Shown piece after piece: positions 22,835 through 33,930 of a DNA stretch of 64,000 nt. Source of the stretch: Tetrapyrgos nigripes (lineage: Eukaryota > Basidiomycota > Agaricomycetes > Agaricales > Campanellaceae). How positions within the stretch are numbered: position 1 is the stretch's first letter; every line of letters begins with the position of its first letter. A program made the translations under genes and the position numbers. The stretch spans positions 186,001-250,000 of the forward strand of contig JAACJM010000060.1 in the NCBI GenBank assembly GCA_013368315.1, written 5' to 3'. A model generated the notes under the pieces. The model made no database searches and was not told the DNA's origin. It saw only the letters and a list, made by a program, of their open reading frames with translations.

Positions 22835-23627
22835 TCATCTGAGTTTAGCGCTAGAGGGGATTAGAAGAACCAAAGAGAGAAAAAGCGACAAGATGAGAAG
22901 GGGCCATAGACTTTGGCCCCTCTGATTCTCGAGTGTGGAGTATTCGACGCTCTGCGGGAGAATTACGTTGAGAACATGATCATTTCCATAAATTGTCCAG
23001 CCATTTGCGATTGAGCCTGTCTGAGTCAAGAAAAGCCCAATATTAGAATAATACTGTAGTAGATTTCAAGAAGACTATGTTGAGATCAAACACACCTGTT
23101 CTATCCTTTTCCGAGTGACTTCAATCTGTATTTTTCATCGTTCAGGAAACTCCTTAGCAAACGTAGTAGAATACAGTGGTAACTCACGGTAAAATCTCTC
23201 CTCCAGCCATCCAGTGCATGCTGGTACTGCTTGATCTTATCATGATGATCTTCTCCAACATGTCTTTCAATCTCAGCCAAAATTCTACCACCAATGTTAG
23301 TACCAATAACTTGACATAGAACCAGGGACTCACTCCTTGAGATCATTTATCTCATAACGAAGTTGTTCATCTCCAATACACCTGAGTTGATCTAACTGTT
23401 CTCGTGCATATCTACTCTGACGAACAGCATTTTCAGCCAGTGACTTGAGGCCCACAGTTGCATTCTGAACGCTAGCATAAATATCGAAAGTGCGTTATCA
23501 GAAATATTGAGAGTGAAAGAAAGTTAATCACTTGTACACACCTCGCGACTTTGCTTTTGACTTTCTCCGCGCTCTCCTGGACCTTCTGCAGGAACCGATT
23601 GAAGTCTATCTCGTTTTCGGGCAGCAT
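22835..23627 (-). CDS. Small helical protein with Asn/Gly motif and C-terminal membrane segment (family member C)
   Basis: Minus-strand exons 23627-23542, 23471-23334, 23284-23188, 23125-23096 and 23020-22835 give 178 aa. One intron carries a perfect TACTAAC branch site. It matches A and B in spacing: GLKSLAENAVRQSRY against DLEELAKTAEEQAVY, then a phase-2 intron, then ILAEIERHV against LLVEAASIV. After the helical part comes a short Gly/Asn motif (TGSIANGWTIYGNDHVLN). Unlike A and B the protein then ends in a hydrophobic segment LLILSLFLSLVLLI followed by a short basic tail, predicting a tail-anchored membrane protein. The Copia element ends 182 bp beyond the stop codon. The family is not recognised. 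Confidence 0.65.
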
Positions 23628-25160
23628 CTCGCAAGAGAGCCAACAGATCAGGAACGACCTCGACGTGCACTCAAAAGTCGATCCAAATACTCGTGGACCT
23701 GGGTCTGAGGCCCGGCGGCTTTGAGCAAGCAGCTTGAGGAAAGATTCGCATTTATATTCGAAAAACTGAGTAAGTACAAGTGAATGCAATTGGCGCTCTA
23801 GGGTTTCAGAGTTGGACCAACTCAGCTTGATGCAGGCACGACGTTCCAAGCTTTTCCGGTACGAAGAATACGGCTTGGTGTAGTACACCAGTAACAATCA
23901 GAGACGGTTGCAGTCAGAATGTTTAAATTGCCAAATTCAAGACGCACCTGATAATGCCACTGACTGAACCCATGCCAGGACTAATAGATCCCTGGGAGTC
24001 ATCGAGTCCGATCTAACTCGGAGACCCCACGGAGTCGTTAGGACGAACTGCTGTCCAGCACAACTTCGAATCTGCGACCAAGCCACAAAATATTATTTTC
24101 AAACCTTTCGGTTGCTGGACCAACTTCCCTAGTCCTACAATTTAAGGCACAGTGAGTTTCGGGAAAAAAAACAAAAAACCCCTCTAGATAATGCTCCTGG
24201 TGTCAATTGAAGAGGCTGAAAGCGTCATGGTATCGTATTCAGCCCTATCTTCCCGTGGTTTGTCATATCTCAAGATCTAAATGAGGGAAGCAAGAGTAGC
24301 AATAGATACACAAACCATAGGGCTATGCATCAATCTGCAATCGACAGGTCGAATCGCGAGAACATGAACGCCTTCAGTTTAAAGCGTGTGAGAGAGATGA
24401 ATGAGCTGTGGCGTCGGGGGTAAATGGAAGACGTCAAAGACATAATCAGATTCATAGATAATAGAAACGGATCAGCGTACCAGTTAATTTCCGAACCTAA
24501 AGCAGTGGAAAGCGGTGCCCTGAATAGACTCGAGAGCTCCATCCCGTGTTTGATGGATTTTGAACGTCTTTCAGGGTCCATGACCAAACGGTAGTCGGAT
24601 CGGATGATTCAGTGCCATCCGAGCGATTGCTGCTTCGGATTCGGATGCGGATGGTGCTGCTCCACCATCCGACCAATCCGACGATGATCTGCGGATGGAG
24701 AGCCCAATGCTGGAGGTTTCAGAAATACTATACGGTAGTATTTCGACCGGAAGTTCATCGAGTTGGGGCGTGACGCGAAATTTTTGGTTGACAGGGTGTT
24801 CTGACAGCTCCGTGATGCGTTACGAGATGCTAAACGGCCGAAGGCCAGACGGAAAAATTGCCTTATTTGGCCAGGAAAGAGGGAAAAGGCGTGATAGGAT
24901 TGGCTGGGGTAAAGTTCGGACATGTCACGTACAGGTTACGATTTGCAAAATCGCCCAGTTCAAAGGTGTGCGTGACGCGTTATGCGAACTTACGGTCAAA
25001 ATACTACAGTATTATAATATTACCACGGCCGCAAATAGTATGTGTGGCTCCAACAGACAGCATGAATCCTTCATAGCACTGAATAATTTGAGTGTTTTGA
25101 AAACACTGGCGCTCCGATATTGAAGGCTCTGAATCCTAGACACATACTGTTCCATTCTCT

Positions 25161-25212
25161 AATGAAAGGGCTGTGGGCCAACGCTGCGCGTGGCGAGAAC
25201 GAGGCCGTCTCC
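25161..25212 (+). repeat. 52-bp direct repeat, copy 1
   Basis: Shares AATGAA, TGTGGGCCA, GCGTGGCGA and ACGAGGCCGTC in the same order with 25815-25866, with scattered substitutions. Origin unknown; it could be the end of a repeated element. Confidence 0.6.
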
Positions 25213-25814
25213 ATTCATCCTACCCCATTCAGATACCCCAGTCAGCTCTAAATGCCACTCACTTGTATGATACAATGAGAAGAGATAGAGAAAGGCAGTG
25301 AAGCGCTACCTTTAGAGAATGATTGATATAGGCATGAGAGATGAGAGGAGACATCATTTAAGCTGCGAGAGAACAGGCGCTAAAAGATATATAGATGCAC
25401 CTGTTGAAGCACTGGCTTTGAAGGATACCTTGAAGAGTCAAAGCGGCTTTGGCAGCTGGAACCGAGGAAGGTATTGAATTACAGGTAAAACACGAAATGG
25501 AAAAAAAACGCAACGCACTGGGAGATGGACAAAAAATTCGAAGCAGCTCTGTGAATGAGTGAATATAACGCATTACTGGAGTCCCCGGTGCATCGACAGA
25601 GGAAGATATTGGAATGAGCAGGCGAAAAGTGGCATGTTAGCTCTCAATAAGGAGAACGGGCTTATATACGTGTCACGGAAGGAAAGGTATTAACACAGCC
25701 ACACGGATAAATTCGGTCCAACCCGTTTATCGGACAGATAGACAGGACCATTTAAACATAACCACAAGCAGGATCCGAGTGTAATAAACTCAGCCTCATT
25801 TCATTTGGCCTTGT

Positions 25815-25866
25815 AATGAAGTGGTTGTGGGCCAGCACTGAAGCGTGGCGAATACGAGGCCGTCGG
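25815..25866 (+). repeat. 52-bp direct repeat, copy 2
   Basis: Partner of 25161-25212. It lies right at the left edge of the CpG-poor transposon block. The preceding CTCATTTCATTTGGCCTTG also occurs near 29010. Confidence 0.6.
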
Positions 25867-25959
25867 AGACCCAGTTTTAATGTACACATTATTTTATTGG
25901 ACTTCTTGGTACAAACCCCCTCATACAAATACTAAGTTTTACAAGTACATATTATTTTG

Positions 25960-26724
25960 TTAACTTCTGTGTACAAAAGCCCTTGCATAAATATCAGTTA
26001 CACTCCCCTTTTCACTGGATCTGATAATAGTATTACAAACTTCAAATTCAAAGCCAGTGTTTCTTCTCCCAACCCATAATACCCTGCAGTATATCCAACA
26101 GAGCAGATGCTCCCTGCTGGAATCTCTTCTGTGTACATTGGCCAAGTTCCAATTGCATTCCAATCTTTAGACGTGAATTGAAATCCCTTTGTATTAGAAC
26201 CCTTCCTAGGACACCCATCAAATACAGGGACTGACAGACATTCTGTTAGCATCATCAATCAATGAAGACAGAAGAGCTTACTATGATCTGTTGCTTTTGA
26301 GTACAGGTTTGTAACCAAGATCTGCAACATGGTGTTAGGTTGTTGAGACACTCCCCATTTGTCTTCAGTTACAGTTGAACTGTTATCTAAGGAGATCCTT
26401 AGAGACTGTGACGGTTTCAGATGCTCGAAGGTACTCACTATCTCCTGTTCCAGGAGGCATGGTTGAAAAGCATACAATGCCATTTTGATACCCAAAGCCT
26501 ATAAAGCCGACTCTCTGAAACACGTAGCAGAAAAAACTTGACATTGATTGGTGCTCTTGTTCAACTTGGAGGAGTTCAATCTTCTTGCGTCCAGAAGATT
26601 TCTCCAGCTGCATGATGTTCAAACCAGAGGCCAGACCTGTAGTTAGGAAAACAGCAATACTTGCAGATGCTCCAGCTTTAGCAGGTATGAGCACAAGCTT
26701 TTTCTCAGCCTTACCTATGCCCAA
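25960..26724 (-). pseudogene. Degenerate reading frames of unknown origin
   Basis: Minus-strand pieces in three frames read as one broken protein: from FQRVGFIGFGYQNGIVCFST through DKWGVSQQPN to WNAIGTWPMYTEEIPAGSIC and a stop near 25998. The phrases look protein-like (Trp-rich, balanced hydrophobics) but I cannot assign a family. It may be a remnant of a host gene or a transposon cargo gene. Confidence 0.3.
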
Positions 26725-27121
26725 GCTCTTGGACCTGAATTGTCTGGGTTATAATTTGACCGTGGTAATAAAAGAGCAGACCCAAAGCCATCAATCTGTC
26801 TAAATATAAGGGTGTATAAACCATCAGAGAAGATATATGCCTACTTTTGAATCCCTTTTGGAAAAGTCTTTGGTGCTTCTGCACCAGAGTTCCTCTAATT
26901 TGAGCTCAGCATGAAATCAGATTGTGTTCACAAACACGCTTCTGCAGCTTCTCTTTCGCCAGACCATCATCTTATTGTTGTCTCAGAAAACCAGTCACCC
27001 AGAAGTTGCTTGTGGGTCTTCTTTGAGTCGTAGTCAACTCAACATTTACTGGACATCCTTTGGCAGGAGTCAGGCCACAGGACCAGATCTAGAGAATCTA
27101 CATCTCTGTAAATCTGCCAAA

Positions 27122-27623
27122 ATGTCGGTGAGCACAGGAGCATCACAGATGGGCCCTATGAGCATGAAGGACTTGAAGCCTGTCATATCCAGAAAATGTG
27201 AGTATGTGAAGCTATCATTTATGCTGTTGTTTTGGTGCAGTGGCAATCAAGACTCAACGAAAATTTCTGTCATTCCTTTTTCTCCCTGTTGTCGTCTTCG
27301 TGCCAGTCGATCCTGAGACAGGTGGAGACATTGTCTTTCTCTTATCAGATAACGTCTTTTTCCACGTCCATCAAAAGCATCTTGAAGCGTATGCTGAGGG
27401 GTTTCCATTGGGCCAGCATACAACTCCATCTCAGAACGAGATTATCCCACTATCTGAAAAATCACTGACCCTGGAGATTGTATTCTAGTTCATGCTTCCT
27501 CAGAGCCTGCCAGAACTGTATGAATTGGAAGTTGAGCAGCTTATGGAACTGGCAAATGCATCAGAGAAGTATGTCATATACTTTATGCAGAGGGATTGTG
27601 CTTTATACATGAAGTGGGTGTAG
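27122..27623 (+). pseudogene. BTB/POZ-domain protein, broken copy
   Basis: A short leader (MSVSTGASQMGPM) with an intron-like GTGAGT after it leads into a BTB-like domain of the type common in basidiomycetes. Visible are DIVFLLSDNVFFHVHQKHLEAYAEGF, given here only as its pattern (FLLSDNV, then HVHQKHLEA), ending with ELEVEQLMELANASEKY. The domain is interrupted by TAG at about 27487 where Gln is expected, and the join between leader and domain is out of frame. BTB domains mediate dimerisation and often recruit cullin ligases. Confidence 0.6.
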
Positions 27624-27799
27624 ATGGCCTTGTCTCTCTGAGAAGTTGATTTCTGTGGGCTCATCACAATCTATATATATAGTAAAATGACATTGAGTCA
27701 TAGGCATAGTAAAATGATGTTGAGCCATGATCATCAAGCAGCATTGAGCCACAATCATAGAGCGACATTGAGCTGAGATGATGAAACAGCGCAGGACCA

Positions 27800-28381
27800 T
27801 TATGGGAACCAAGAATAGAAGCATAAGAAAAAGAGGAACTTCTGATGTGAATGAGATTTCTGCAAGCCGATTGGAATTTGGAATGAGTTCTCCCAAGGCG
27901 TAACCAAATCAGCAAGGTTGTGTTCAAGACCTAGTTTACATGGAGGAGGATAAGAGACGTTGAGAAACTTTGATTCATTATAGATGGGTGCCGTGTACCC
28001 AAGGATAGACAAAAAGAAGCCCAAGCAGTAAGCGTCACAGACAAAATCTCCAGAATTGGGCGAGCATGGGTTTACATCAGTTGCAACTGGGTCAGCAAGG
28101 TGGGAATCAAAGTCATTGATGCCTAGTTTGCAGTGAGTCGTGTTGTAGATGTTGAGGAGCATTGACTGATTGTAGAGAAACACTGTAAAATCGAGACTAG
28201 AGCCAGAATGGAAGAGGAAACTCAGGTGAGCGAAATCTGCGCAGTCTGGCTGGCTGCGCTTGCGAATGCTCAGACTGACTGTAACAGCAAGGTTGGAGTC
28301 GAAGTAATCAAGGCCTAGTTTACACAGAGCCAAAGTAAGAATGAAGCAGCAAACAGAAAAATATGTGTGAAAGAGCTTCAT
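27800..28381 (-). CDS. Putative secreted protein with three ~65-residue repeats
   Basis: ATG at 28381 opens a 193-codon frame that begins with a classical signal peptide (MKLFHTYFSVCCFILTLALC). The mature part contains three imperfect repeats each starting CKLG: CKLGLDYFDSNLAV, CKLGINDFDSHLADPV and CKLGLEHNLADLV, about 64 residues apart. Later parts such as NQSMLLNIYN and NESKFLNVSY also match between units 1 and 2. Sequons suggest N-glycosylation. The frame is intact although the neighbourhood is decayed. A solo LTR ends its upstream region 117 bp before the ATG, so codons upstream of 28381 are LTR sequence. No family recognised. It could also be a chance frame over a DNA tandem repeat, as the DNA repeats at about 191-196 bp. 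Confidence 0.45.
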   Translation of the reverse strand: MKLFHTYFSVCCFILTLALCKLGLDYFDSNLAVTVSLSIRKRSQPDCADFAHLSFLFHSGSSLDFTVFLYNQSMLLNIYNTTHCKLGINDFDSHLADPVATDVNPCSPNSGDFVCDAYCLGFFLSILGYTAPIYNESKFLNVSYPPPCKLGLEHNLADLVTPWENSFQIPIGLQKSHSHQKFLFFLCFYSWFP

Positions 28382-28497
28382 GGTGGTATGAGAGAGGGAT
28401 AAAGGAGATTGAAAGGAACACATTAGACCCTGTAGGCTGTTGGAATTAAAACAGAAAGGAGCTGGACAAAAGAGGGGCTGCAAAAAGAGACGGTCAG

Positions 28498-28945
28498 TGT
28501 CACGAACTGCTACAATTCTTTGTCCTCCTTCTTCTACTTCATTATCAAACCCATTTTCCAATCACTCATCTATTGCATTTCCTCAATAAACCCTTTTAAA
28601 CTTTATAAAACCTGTCAAACCTTATAATAACCATCAATCAATCTTCCATCTGATCAATCTTATCTTTCTCCTATCTTTTCCCTACATTTCTCCATTATCT
28701 CCTATGTTTCTCCTGTTTCTCCTATCTTGTTCCTATCACTTATTCATTGTTCTTCTATATAAACCACTTGACACTCTAGTTAGTTCTTTAGTTCGTTCAC
28801 TTCGTCTCCGCTCCGTACTACTACTACGCAGTGTAGAGCCTAGTCAGCTTACTCTTTTCCTCTACTTATATCTCTCTTGTCCAATCTATCTGCTTTCTGA
28901 TTGTGTGACTTGGGTGGTTACTTAAGTGTATCAGCAACCTTGACA
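28498..28945 (+). repeat. Solo LTR of the Gypsy family found at 34.8-42.6 kb
   Basis: Starts TGTCACGAACTGC and ends CTTGACA, flanked by a perfect 5-bp duplication GTCAG (28493-28497, 28946-28950). Internal matches to the Gypsy LTR include TAGTTAGTTCTTTAGT, GTTCACTTCGTCTCC and GTGTGACTTGGGTGGTTA. Divergence is clear, so it is an older insertion lost by LTR-LTR recombination. Confidence 0.88.
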
Positions 28946-30140
28946 GTCAGGAGAAATCGGGATGTAATTGACATAGCCACCTGCAGAAATGCAGTGTAAA
29001 CAACTCATCCTCATTTCATTTGGCCTTGTAATTTCTTATCTTTTCTCTCAAGCTCATATCCCTGGCTTATTTTCAACTCCATTCCTTAGCTGCATTCAGG
29101 TGAGTGGATTTAGTGACTCACAGCCATATCACTACTCAACATGGTTGAACACGGCTGCCCTGACCCCACAGTCGTGCTTCCTGAAGGTTCAACTCTTGCA
29201 TTCCTTGGCATGTTCTTTATCTTATCTATCTGTCATGTGATCACAGATATACTATATAAGGCAGGTGAAACTCATCCAGTGATCATCCATCAGATGCTCA
29301 GATACCATCTGGCAGATGTGGATTGGGATTTGCAGACCACCCATCCAACCATCTGAGTGGATGGCATCTGAATCTGATACAATCCAATCTGATAGGAGCC
29401 CTAATCCCCAGTTGTCTTGAAGTTCAGAAACTATCTTCTCAGATGCGGTAAGAACACCCACAGTGATTGGTCGACTAGTTCAACCATAAGATTCAGGGGG
29501 TTGTTTTGATTTCAGGTTACCATAAAGGGAAGGTTGCTGCCAAAGCCTGCGGCCCTGTGCTCCTTATTTATTCAATGGCACTGTTCAGAAGGGTCCTGTT
29601 ACACATCAGTATGTTGAATTCTGTGTGTTGTACCTGCATGCCTGTGTACCAATAGGTGTGTGCCTGCATGTTGGTTGTATATAAGCACTGTGTATTTAAG
29701 TCTTCTAAATAAGCATACTTTAACTTTGTTTCCAGAATTAGAGGTTGATTGTTTGATTTCCACAGGAATACAGGGCTATGCATACTTCACTACCCTAGAA
29801 AAGAGAGCATAATGCCTCTGAGGGCTAATTTCTGCTTCATTTTTGTATCAATCATGTACCTTGAGCCCAGTGAGCAACTGGGTTAGCAGGAAAGCCCTGG
29901 GCCCTGACCCTTTTTTGGGGCTGATGGGGCCTGCAGGGCCTGCCAGTCTCCTGTGGGCAGTGCTCCAACTCCCTGCAGGCAGTGTTCTGTGATTGATGGG
30001 ATAGACATGATCAGCAGGCTAGACATGTTGGTAGATTCACTTGTAAAGGAGTATGGTAGATACAGGAGTAATATATAATCTTTCTTCCTGCACCACAACT
30101 GCCCTCCCATCTTTTCCCACATGGCAACCACTTCCCCATC
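28946..30140. other. Transposon-rich stretch without recognised gene
   Basis: Sequence is poor in CpG and has short frames only. Around 29278-29395, ATCCATC/GATGGAT and ATCTGA words recur in both orientations, as in the ends of decayed DNA transposons; no precise boundaries could be set. Confidence 0.35.
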
Positions 30141-31953
30141 ATGCTGCTCTCACATTTCCTCCTTGCCTCTTCATCGATACCAGGGCTCCTCGACCACATC
30201 ACCTTTGACAGTCTTCTTCAGCTTATGAACCTCTCTATTCCACTATGTAACGACATCCTAGCTGCTCAACCTCTGTGTCAAGACCCCTTGCTGGCTCCAT
30301 CATGCATTCCACCTCATGTACACAGCTTTCTTTTGCAGAACACTGGTATACCTCAGTATTATGTCAACGCCTGTTGGTTTATAATCAAGGAGCATGTTTG
30401 GAAGTGCAGTAGTGATGACTCAGGGCCCACAGGGCAGGCTGGACATGATTATCAACTTTGTGAGTATTATATGCCCTCTCTCACCTCCGAACTCTGACCA
30501 GCGATTCATTTTAGCCCCTCACATGCTCTGGCCTCCCACTCATGTCTGCCTCAACTCATGCTGTGTGCACTGCAACCTTTACGGCAGTGAGATGGGCTAA
30601 ATCAAGTCATTCTTTTTACACTTTGGCAAGGAGCTATCCCAACTTATGTGGCACATCTCACATGCTCTGGTACGTTGTCATTCTTACTTCATGTCCAATC
30701 TCACACTCTTTGTAGGATGCAAGACCATTTACTATCACAACTACTTTGTACAATCTAATCATCGCATCTACTACTCTGGAATTCCATCAGCTCTGCAAGT
30801 CTCTGAGTCTTGTTACATAGAACAGCAGTTGGCCAAGCTTTTTACTGGTCAGATGGCTATGGCATGGTGTGCAATATATCATTTTTCTCCCAACATTCCA
30901 CTCATTCATTTTTAGGACCTCTGCTACCAATGCTGCCAATATGTACAACATGACACTATCCAAGCCCTATGACATGCAAAACCATCCCTCCTGGCAGCAC
31001 AGCTTTCTTCTAAGCAGTGACAATGTCTGGGACTCATTCATCATTCTTTCTCTCCTTGAAGATTCCCAACAAACCTGAAACATACTCAATGTCCCACACA
31101 ACAGTTTACAAAAGGATCAGTTTACTGAAGCTATGCTTGAATGCAACAAGCGCATTGCAACCTGGGGCCAGGCTGAAGACAAGCACTTTTGCAACAAGTG
31201 CAGAAGGATTACTGTGGTTAAAGGGGAGCTATGTAAGGCGATATAAAGAATCAAATTTCAAGTAGACTAACTCATGTTCTCATAGGTCAAACCAGAGCTC
31301 TCATTGTTGATGGAATTGTAATGGGAAGACCAAGATGTGCCTACCAACCAGAAGACTGCTATGAGCTGCCCCTTCCCAATAAAGCTCACTTCTGTTCAAA
31401 GCATCAGGATCAAGAGTGTGTCTGTGCTGTCTTTGGCTGTTCTGACCTCAATGTGGATGGGCAGCTGATCTGTGCCCTCAAGGAGCATCAAGAACTTCAG
31501 CGAAATCACTCCAAACATTGCCAAGCCTTTTTCCAACTCAAGAACATTCTTCAATGCACCCAGCCTTCTGACTCCATCAACCCTAGTGATCAAGATGATG
31601 AAGTTGAAGAGGAGGATGGTCCCCAACGACAACCACAATCCACAACCTTTGTTGAAGACCCCATGCAAGACGCTCATTGTCCAGCTGACAAGAACGAAGA
31701 TGGACGCAAACTCAAAGCTATTTTTGGTCAACTTCGCTCACATGCCGAGCTTGTCTTTCACTGCACCTGTGGTATTATTATTCACTGTGAGACATGCCTC
31801 AAGGTAGAGACATTAAGGCAGCTAGTGGTGAGTGCTTTTGCTTTCACCTTCTATAACCTCAAACCCCCGAGTGTCTTTGACAAAGGCTCCTGTTTTTTTT
31901 TTCCCACTGTCCTTAAATTTCTTGGGGGAGACCCCCGAACCCCCAAGCATTGA

Positions 31954-33640
31954 TATGCCATACAAAATCGCTGTATACATACTTAGATTTTGGTCCATAA
32001 TATCAGTTTTTGACGTTCTTTTAAGGACTAGGGTGAGCCCTGAACTGCTAGTTAAGACCTAGCAGGACTAGAAAACAACTGTACAATAATATATATTAAG
32101 TGCTTATGGACGGAGAAAACAACACATTCTAAGTACTATGATAGATATGTATGGGTTGGAGTTATGATAAAGATAGCCTACAAAGGCTTTCGAATCCTAT
32201 TATAACAGCTAGTACTGCTAGTGTGATCCAAAGGGACAGCGAAGTGCAAGATAGCCCCTATTCATGGGCATAGGAACATGTAAGCAGCACAATCCTCAGC
32301 TGAAAGGTCAATCAGGGAAGACAGCGCTAAGATCGGACATGCAGACAAGCACACTAGGTCTACATCTATGTATTGGCAAATCCCATAGTACTAAGATGGC
32401 TTTGAAGGAGTCTTAAGTATCTGTAAAAGGTACATGTGGATAAAAGTAGGACAAAGTATATATGTACAGGATTCCAGAGAGTTCAGTTATCCATTGGTAC
32501 AGAGGGGATAGTGAATGGATGTCTCTACACAGAGATATAAGGGACAGAAGTGCTAAGTCGCAGTACATCCAAACGATTGGAATACAACCCAAATGGGTAA
32601 TGGTATTTCTGGATAAGGATAAATCCGTTGGTAAGTGTCTAGCTAGGTGTTGAAAGCATTGAAGGATGAATAAGTATGTGAACGGGACTGTGGAAGAGCT
32701 AGACTCATATGTAGGACTAAGTAGTAGACTGTTGGCAATGCATAGAGCACATATAAAGCAAGATCAGAGAAAAGGGAAAGGAAAACTGAATGGAATAAAG
32801 AAACTACAAGAAAACCCTATGCCCCTAGCATAAGGACGCGTATGAGGGACCTAGCAGTCATAAGTGGAGTGTTCTGAGTCATAGATGCGATGCTCGCTAA
32901 CCAGGATGGTACACAAAACACCAGATGGCTTACAAAGAGGACTGAAGAAAGTTCCTACAAATATTTAGATAATATTGAACAGTTTTCTGTATACCCTAAT
33001 AAGCAAGTCTTTACTTACAAGGAAATAGATAGAACTCACTAACGGACTTTTCAATTTGTTTTGTATTTTCTCTACATACCTTTTAACAGACATCAAAAAG
33101 AAATAAGTAACTGTATAGTTGTAGCTGTGAGTAGTATAAAAGGACCAGATATTACGAGTAGCTACCCAAGCCACATACTGTAGAGTATCGGATCTCACTA
33201 GCAATAGTAGAGGACATGAAAAATGGACTAAAGCTTCTAAACAAACTTAACTGCACTCTCTATGAGTATAAACATTGTGTTGGATATAATAGAGTTTGAA
33301 TTGAACATTTTGTGGTTATAACTGTGATCTTTGTGTTGACCTTTGGTCTATTAGGTGTCAAGAGTGTTTGATTTTAAGGCAACTGTGGCCTACAAGTGTT
33401 TGATTTGGGACTCATTGATCCCCTTGGTGTTAAACTTGTGTTTATTGTGTCGCACGCTAAGTGCTAACTTCATTGAAAAACCCCAATCAAAAGTACTTAC
33501 AGTACAAGTAAACTGGGAGCTTGAGTACTCTGACTAGGAACACTCGTCTCATTTACATTTGTATAAGGTTTTGTGTTTGGGTGTAGTTCCTAGCACTTAA
33601 TTACAAAAACCACCTATTATGCAAGTGTCTTCGATGCTAG
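31954..33640. other. Foreign AT-rich segment inside the KDZ intron
   Basis: The intron-like gap starts and ends with matching GGGGGAGACCCCC-type sequence (31921-31940 and 33735-33755). The 1.7 kb between is AT-rich, full of CTAG and TAAG words, and lacks frames with support. It is probably an insertion or an old expansion; no element ends were recognised. Confidence 0.4.
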
Positions 33641-33930
33641 CAGGGGAAAGGGTCCCCCTGCAACCCCCTCGCTTTTGCTTTTCATTATAGCAGGGGGAAG
33701 TCTCCCCCTGTACCCCCTCATTCCTGCTGTTTGTTAAATTTCTCAGGGGAGACCCCCAAATCCCCAAGTGTCTTCAATGCTAGCAGGGGGAAGGATCCCC
33801 CTGCAACCCCCTCACTTTTGCTTTTCATTATAGCAGGGGGAAGTCTCCCTCTGCACCCCCTCATTCTTGCTTTTTGTTATAGCAGGAGGAAGTCTTCCCC
33901 TGCACCCCCTCATTTTTGTCTTCTCTGACT
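33640..33930 (+). repeat. Degenerate minisatellite of ~62-67-bp units
   Basis: About four or five units each contain TAGCAGGGGGAAG, then CCCCCTGCA, then CCCCTCA and TTGCTTTT. Units are palindromic in part (GGGGGAAG...TCCCCC), so transcripts could form hairpins. The acceptor TTCTTAACAG of the last KDZ exon follows immediately. Confidence 0.75.

Larger units (their letters stand above)
23628..25885. other. Long stretch without recognised gene
   Basis: Contains short frames only. Its left end holds the upstream region of gene C. A 52-bp direct repeat pair lies at 25161-25212 and 25815-25866. An inverted ATACTA-rich patch (24724-24746) and GGAT/ATCC-rich sequence at 24595-24690 look transposon-derived, but no element ends could be defined. 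Confidence 0.4.

Noticed and set aside
24330..25123. Frames on both strands near 24.3-25.1 kb as a gene
   Set aside because: They are mutually overlapping, with repeat-like ATCCGA words at one end, no motif and no splice-supported extension.
28382..28561. Longer N-terminus for the secreted-repeat frame, starting at 28561
   Set aside because: The upstream codons fall within the solo LTR, while the Met at 28381 is followed directly by a signal peptide.
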